A stretch of DNA of 10,363 nucleotides, taken from NCBI GenBank assembly GCA_029977305.1, contig JAPOLF010000063.1, positions 1-10,363 on the forward strand, read 5' to 3'. The position numbers and the translations under genes are program-made. The stretch is from a bacterium. Its GTDB lineage: Bacteria > Chloroflexota > Chloroflexia > Thermomicrobiales > UBA6265. Under the pieces are notes generated by a model. That model was given only the letters and a program-made list of their open reading frames with translations, was not told the DNA's origin and searched no databases. The first letter of the stretch is position 1. Every line of letters starts with the position of its first letter. Positions 7,396-10,363 of the stretch are shown piece after piece.

Positions 7396-7722
7396 CTAGG
7401 CTCCCTTGCCGGGTTCGAAGTGCCAGATCTCGGTGATTTCCTCGGAGTCGACCACGTTGTCCGGGCGGTAGTGCATGAGCGGGTTCATGATGTCGGCCCA
7501 CTTCTTGTGGATCTCGGAATCCCAGAGGCGGGTCCACGAGTCCTCGTCCTTGACGACGGAGGTGAGGATCACCATGTCACGGAGATTCCAGAGGGTGATT
7601 TCGGCGATGCCCTGATCGGCGATCTCTTTCTGGAGCTCAGGCCAGATGTTGTCGTGCCAGTGCATGTACTGCTCGAGCGCCCCGGGCTTGAGCTTGAGCA
7701 GGTAGCCTTTGCGCAGTGCCAT
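7396..7722 (-). CDS. L-rhamnose mutarotase family protein (RhaM-like)
   Basis: This 108-residue protein of the L-rhamnose/L-fucose mutarotase fold (ferredoxin-like alpha/beta barrel dimer) would interconvert alpha and beta anomers of a sugar. It begins MALRKGYLLKLKPG, like RhaM. It has the helix YMHWHDNIWPEL (residues 19-30), in which Tyr19 and His23 correspond to the active-site Tyr and His of E. coli RhaM. A C-terminal WADIMNPLM and EITEIWHF follow. The length is that of the family. The ATG at 7720-7722 is preceded by GGAGG (7727-7731, minus strand) with a 4-base spacer, the best ribosome site in the operon. It is the first gene, followed by the two GMC genes. A mutarotase beside sugar-type GMC dehydrogenases makes sense if these use one anomer. 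The exact sugar is unknown, so I withhold the name rhaM. Confidence 0.85.
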   Translation of the reverse strand: MALRKGYLLKLKPGALEQYMHWHDNIWPELQKEIADQGIAEITLWNLRDMVILTSVVKDEDSWTRLWDSEIHKKWADIMNPLMHYRPDNVVDSEEITEIWHFEPGKGA

Positions 7723-7903
7723 GGTGCCTCCAGCGGATGCGGTGATGTCGCGCCGGATCGGCAGCAGGCACGGCGCCTGCGCTCGTCGGGCGACAGGGGG
7801 AGCCTACCAGTGTGGCGGTGAACGCGCAGCGGTCTCGTGGGCAGACCAGCGGCGGGGATCGGGGGTAGGATTGCCGTTGTGGTCGCTGGGAACGGCGACA
7901 GAG
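7723..7903. promoter_or_regulatory. Divergent intergenic region between the mutarotase/GMC operon and the carrier-thioesterase gene
   Basis: This 181-base region must hold promoters for both directions. An inverted repeat GCAGGC-ACGGC-GCCTGC lies at 7764-7780 (6-base arms, 5-base loop) and could be an operator or a leader hairpin. TAGGAT at 7866-7871 resembles a -10 element for the plus-strand pair, about 32 bases before the ATG at 7904, but only a weak -35 (CAGACC, 7842-7847) lies upstream. For the minus operon I see no convincing promoter apart from TAGGCT (minus strand, near 7806-7801). All promoter calls here are tentative. Confidence 0.3.
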
Positions 7904-8833
7904 ATGGGGTACTGGGCCATGGATCACGGAGCAAACCTCTCGGCGGAAGTCGGGAGCCTCAACTCGACCTTGCGGACGCTCTGCGGGATCTGGGGCAGGA
8001 CGCTGCCATTCCCGCGGATGCTGGTTGGACCGGACGAGGACTTTTTCGGGCTGGGCGGCGACTCGATGGGGGCGGTGTATCTGGAATCGCAGATCGAGGC
8101 GACGTTCAACATCGCATTGCCGGTGTCGGCGGTGATCGAGGCGCCGACGCCGCGCGAGATGGAGTCACTGATCCAAGAGTGCCAGACGCTCTCCCGCGAT
8201 CGGACGCACGGTGGCCCGGACGAGGTGTTCCTGCGGGTGCAGGGGACGGATGAGAAACCGCCGGTCTTCCTCTGGGGTGGAGGGGTCGGGGATTCGCTGC
8301 ACTCCATGGTGTGGTTGGCGCGGATCGTGGATCGGACCCGACCGTTCTACGCGGCGAACTCCCGGGCGGAGCAGGATGTCGAGGACCTCGCGACGTGGGT
8401 CTCGGTGCAGGCGAGGATGCAGGCCAAGGCGATCTTGGCGATCCACCCCGAGGGGCCGTTTCGCCTGATCGCCAACTGCAGCGGCGGGGCGCTGGCGTGG
8501 GAGACGGCGCTCCACCTCGAGGCGCGTGGGAAGCGGGATGTGCGGGTGTTCCTCGTCGACCCCTTGAAGGACCCCTCGAACCTGCTCGGGGAGCACGAGG
8601 TGATCCGGACCCGCGCCACCGCGCTGTACACGCCGAGTGCTCCGCTGCAGGGGCAGGCGACGATCGTGGTCACGCCCTTCCCCCATGAGATCAGCGACGG
8701 GCGGTACTACGAGGCGCAGGCGGCGGGTCCGGTGACGCTCACCATCCTCCCCTCATCCGTGACGACGCATGCACTGCAGGCGGAGACGATGCCGTACATC
8801 GCGCCGCTGGTGCACGCCTGGATCCGCGCGTGA
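7904..8833 (+). CDS. Carrier-protein/thioesterase didomain (PCP-TE) with Cys at the nucleophile position
   Basis: This 309-residue protein resembles the end of an NRPS. Residues about 12-85 are a peptidyl-carrier domain with DEDFFGLGGDSM; Ser54 would receive phosphopantetheine. Residues about 95-309 are a type I thioesterase (alpha/beta hydrolase). VFLWGGGVGDS forms the oxyanion region, PEGPFRL leads into ANCSGGALAWE, LVDP gives Asp219, and THALQ gives His289. Aligned gap-free to the usual PEGPYRLAGWSFGGLVAFE-type elbow, the catalytic Ser is replaced by Cys192 (Ser193 is one position later) and the first Gly by Ala. The thioesterase would release a carrier-bound acyl group by hydrolysis, lactonisation or condensation. 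No adenylation domain is attached, so loading must occur in trans, perhaps by the ligase at 2976-4448. Starts at 7904 (ATG), 7919 (ATG) and 7871 (TTG) are all possible with weak ribosome sites; residue numbers use 7904. Its TGA overlaps the next gene's GTG. Confidence 0.9.
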   Translation: MGYWAMDHGANLSAEVGSLNSTLRTLCGIWGRTLPFPRMLVGPDEDFFGLGGDSMGAVYLESQIEATFNIALPVSAVIEAPTPREMESLIQECQTLSRDRTHGGPDEVFLRVQGTDEKPPVFLWGGGVGDSLHSMVWLARIVDRTRPFYAANSRAEQDVEDLATWVSVQARMQAKAILAIHPEGPFRLIANCSGGALAWETALHLEARGKRDVRVFLVDPLKDPSNLLGEHEVIRTRATALYTPSAPLQGQATIVVTPFPHEISDGRYYEAQAAGPVTLTILPSSVTTHALQAETMPYIAPLVHAWIRA

Positions 8834-10363
8834 CCGAGGCTCCGACCACCGTCGGCGAGGTAATCCTGGCGGGAGCCGTGGCGTGGCCCGATCGAGTTGC
8901 GATCGAGGGGCCGATTCGGGCTTGGACCTACCGGGCACTCGCCGAAGAGGTGGCGGAAATTGCCGCAGATTTGCTCGCGAGCGGGGTGGCTCCGGGGGAT
9001 CGGGTGGCCGCGGCGCTGCGGGCGTCGGCGGATTCGCTGGTGACGCTGATCAGCGTGGCGTCGATCGCGACGGTGGCACCTGTCGATCCGGTCTTGCCGC
9101 CTGCGGTGCTGGCGGCGGTGCTCGCGCGGGTGGACCCGGCGGTGGTGGTCACCACGATCAGGCCGGATGACGCGCTCGAGGTGCCTACGGGCACGAGGGT
9201 CATTCATCTCGACGAGCGAGACCTGCGCGTGGTGCCAGACGCTGGACGGACGGTTTCGGCGGTGCCGGGCGGAGTGCTGCGCGGGGCAGCGCCGGAGACG
9301 CCAGCGGTGATCGTGCCGGCGGCGCGGAATGTGGTCGCTGAGCGAATGGTGGTGATGCCGCATCGGCAGGTGACGGCTGGGGCGGTCGCGTTGGCTGACG
9401 GCCTTGCGCTGGCAGAATCGGATGGGCTGTTGCTCACCGCGAGTCCGATGCAGAGCGACTATCTGCCAGCCGTCCTCGCGACCCTGCTGCGTGGCGGCCG
9501 GGTGGTGGTGCCACCGGAGCGAGATGCGGCATCGGTCTCGGTGGCGGCGTCGGGTCCCGGGGTGACCTGGGTGGCGGGAAGCGCCGCCCTGTTGCATCAC
9601 GCGGCGTATCGGCTCGGGCGCTGGGAACGGCCGGACCCGTTGCGAATGGTGGTGGTGTTCGGGGCGATCGCGGGTGCATCGGCACGCGAGGCGATCCGCA
9701 TCGGATTCGAGGCGCCGATCGTGCAGGTGCTCGGATCGGCCGAAGCGCTGGCGGTGGCCATGACCACCGCATGGTCGACGGATGATGAGTATGTCCCGCT
9801 CTGCACGAGCCTGCGCGTGGCAGACCACCATGGCAACACGTTGGCACTGGGGTACGAGGGCGAAATTCAGACGATCGGTGACCACGTCTGTGCTGGATAT
9901 CTTGGAGATGCAGCCGGGACTGCAGACGTCGCCGTCGGGGACGACTGGGTGCGCACCGGGGATCTCGGGGTGATGACCGCGGGAGGGACGATCCGGGTCA
10001 CGGGCACCGCGTCGCCGGTGATCATCAGCGGCGGGGTGAGGATCGATCCGCGGTTGGTCGAGGAGGCGGCGTTGGCGCATCCGGCGGTGTCGGAGGCGGT
10101 CGCGGCGGGCGTGGCACATCCGGTGCTCGGACAGACCGTGCACCTCACGGTGGTGTTGGACGCGGGCGCAGAGGAGAGCCCCACGTTGAAGCGCGAAATG
10201 CGTCGGCATCTGATCGAGCGGCTGCCGACCCCGGCGGTGCCGCGAGAGATCGTGTTCAGCGATGCGTTGCCGGAGGTGGATCCGGCATTCGCCGACCAGG
10301 CGATTCCGGTGCGGGGTGCGCCGATCACCCTCATGCCGGCGATGGAGGGCCTGTGGACCAGCA
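8830..10363 (+). CDS. Degenerate adenylation-domain protein (pseudo-AMP-ligase), cut by window edge
   Basis: The frame is open from the GTG at 8830 to the window end (511 codons). The GTG overlaps the TGA of the PCP-TE gene (GTGA), so the two are translationally coupled. The fold is that of an adenylate-forming enzyme: WTYRALAEEVA, VAPGDRVA, LLRGGRVVVP, VRTGDLG at about 374-380, SGGVRIDPRLVEE, and HPAVSEAVAAGVAHPVLGQ, as in the C-terminal subdomain. Key residues are lost. The P-loop TSGSTGVPK of the nearby ligase aligns gap-free with AARNVVAER (residues 164-172). HHSHG becomes QSDY-like. YGVTE becomes LGSAE (301-305). GRxxE becomes GTAS (392 onward). PTTSTGK becomes PEVDPAF, putting Phe487 at the catalytic Lys. 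It should not bind ATP or adenylate normally. The reading frame is intact, so it is not a decayed pseudogene. Possible roles are scaffold, partner of the active ligase, or the N-terminus of a larger protein continuing beyond the window. Confidence 0.85.
   Translation, partial: MTEAPTTVGEVILAGAVAWPDRVAIEGPIRAWTYRALAEEVAEIAADLLASGVAPGDRVAAALRASADSLVTLISVASIATVAPVDPVLPPAVLAAVLARVDPAVVVTTIRPDDALEVPTGTRVIHLDERDLRVVPDAGRTVSAVPGGVLRGAAPETPAVIVPAARNVVAERMVVMPHRQVTAGAVALADGLALAESDGLLLTASPMQSDYLPAVLATLLRGGRVVVPPERDAASVSVAASGPGVTWVAGSAALLHHAAYRLGRWERPDPLRMVVVFGAIAGASAREAIRIGFEAPIVQVLGSAEALAVAMTTAWSTDDEYVPLCTSLRVADHHGNTLALGYEGEIQTIGDHVCAGYLGDAAGTADVAVGDDWVRTGDLGVMTAGGTIRVTGTASPVIISGGVRIDPRLVEEAALAHPAVSEAVAAGVAHPVLGQTVHLTVVLDAGAEESPTLKREMRRHLIERLPTPAVPREIVFSDALPEVDPAFADQAIPVRGAPITLMPAMEGLWTS

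Noticed and set aside
5055..7436. Very long (about 790 codons) plus-strand open frame opposite the two GMC genes
   Set aside because: It is antisense to two well-supported GMC genes and crosses their junction. Its Gly/Ala/Asp/Val-rich translation shows no domain and simply mirrors the codon pattern of the true genes in GC-rich DNA.
8707..10209. Long (500-codon) minus-strand open frame, rich in Arg, His and Pro
   Set aside because: It is the reverse-strand shadow of the degenerate adenylation gene, which shows real family motifs in the plus frame and couples to the upstream gene through GTGA.

Overview
This is a GC-rich, gene-dense bacterial window with strong G/C preference at third codon positions and very short intergenic gaps. 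It carries no rRNA, tRNA, CRISPR array or insertion sequence that I can see. The organism cannot be fixed from the sequence. A high-GC Chloroflexota (Thermomicrobia-like) or actinobacterial host is a guess only, prompted by base composition and by a surface protein with thrombospondin type 3 calcium-binding repeats.

Layout: (1) The left edge holds the N-terminal third of ispH (isoprenoid synthesis, minus strand), a housekeeping gene. (2) Divergent to it is a secreted or membrane-anchored protein made of a cupin-like region, a Pro/Thr-rich linker and five calcium-binding repeats. (3) On the same strand follow a Gfo/Idh/MocA dehydrogenase of inositol 2-dehydrogenase type, interrupted by one in-frame amber codon, and an intact stand-alone adenylate-forming ligase. 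(4) A convergent minus-strand operon comes next, transcribed in the order L-rhamnose-mutarotase-like protein, GMC oxidoreductase, second GMC oxidoreductase. Its genes are 4 and 6 bases apart. (5) Divergent from that operon is a plus-strand pair. The first gene is a carrier-protein/thioesterase didomain (PCP-TE) whose nucleophile position holds Cys instead of Ser. The second overlaps it by four bases (GTGA) and runs off the right edge. It has an adenylate-forming-enzyme fold, but the ATP-binding P-loop and the catalytic lysine are replaced without gaps.

The adenylation protein (2976-4448), the PCP-TE (7904-8833) and the degenerate adenylation protein (8830 to the edge) look like a nonribosomal-peptide-synthetase-like assembly line split over separate genes. 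The intact ligase would activate an acid, the carrier would hold it as a thioester, and the Cys-thioesterase would release it. The two GMC flavoenzymes, the mutarotase and the (possibly dead) NAD-dependent dehydrogenase would supply or tailor a polyol- or sugar-like building block. This joint role is inference from proximity; the individual domain calls rest on visible motifs. The most unusual elements are the pseudo-adenylation protein and the Cys-thioesterase.
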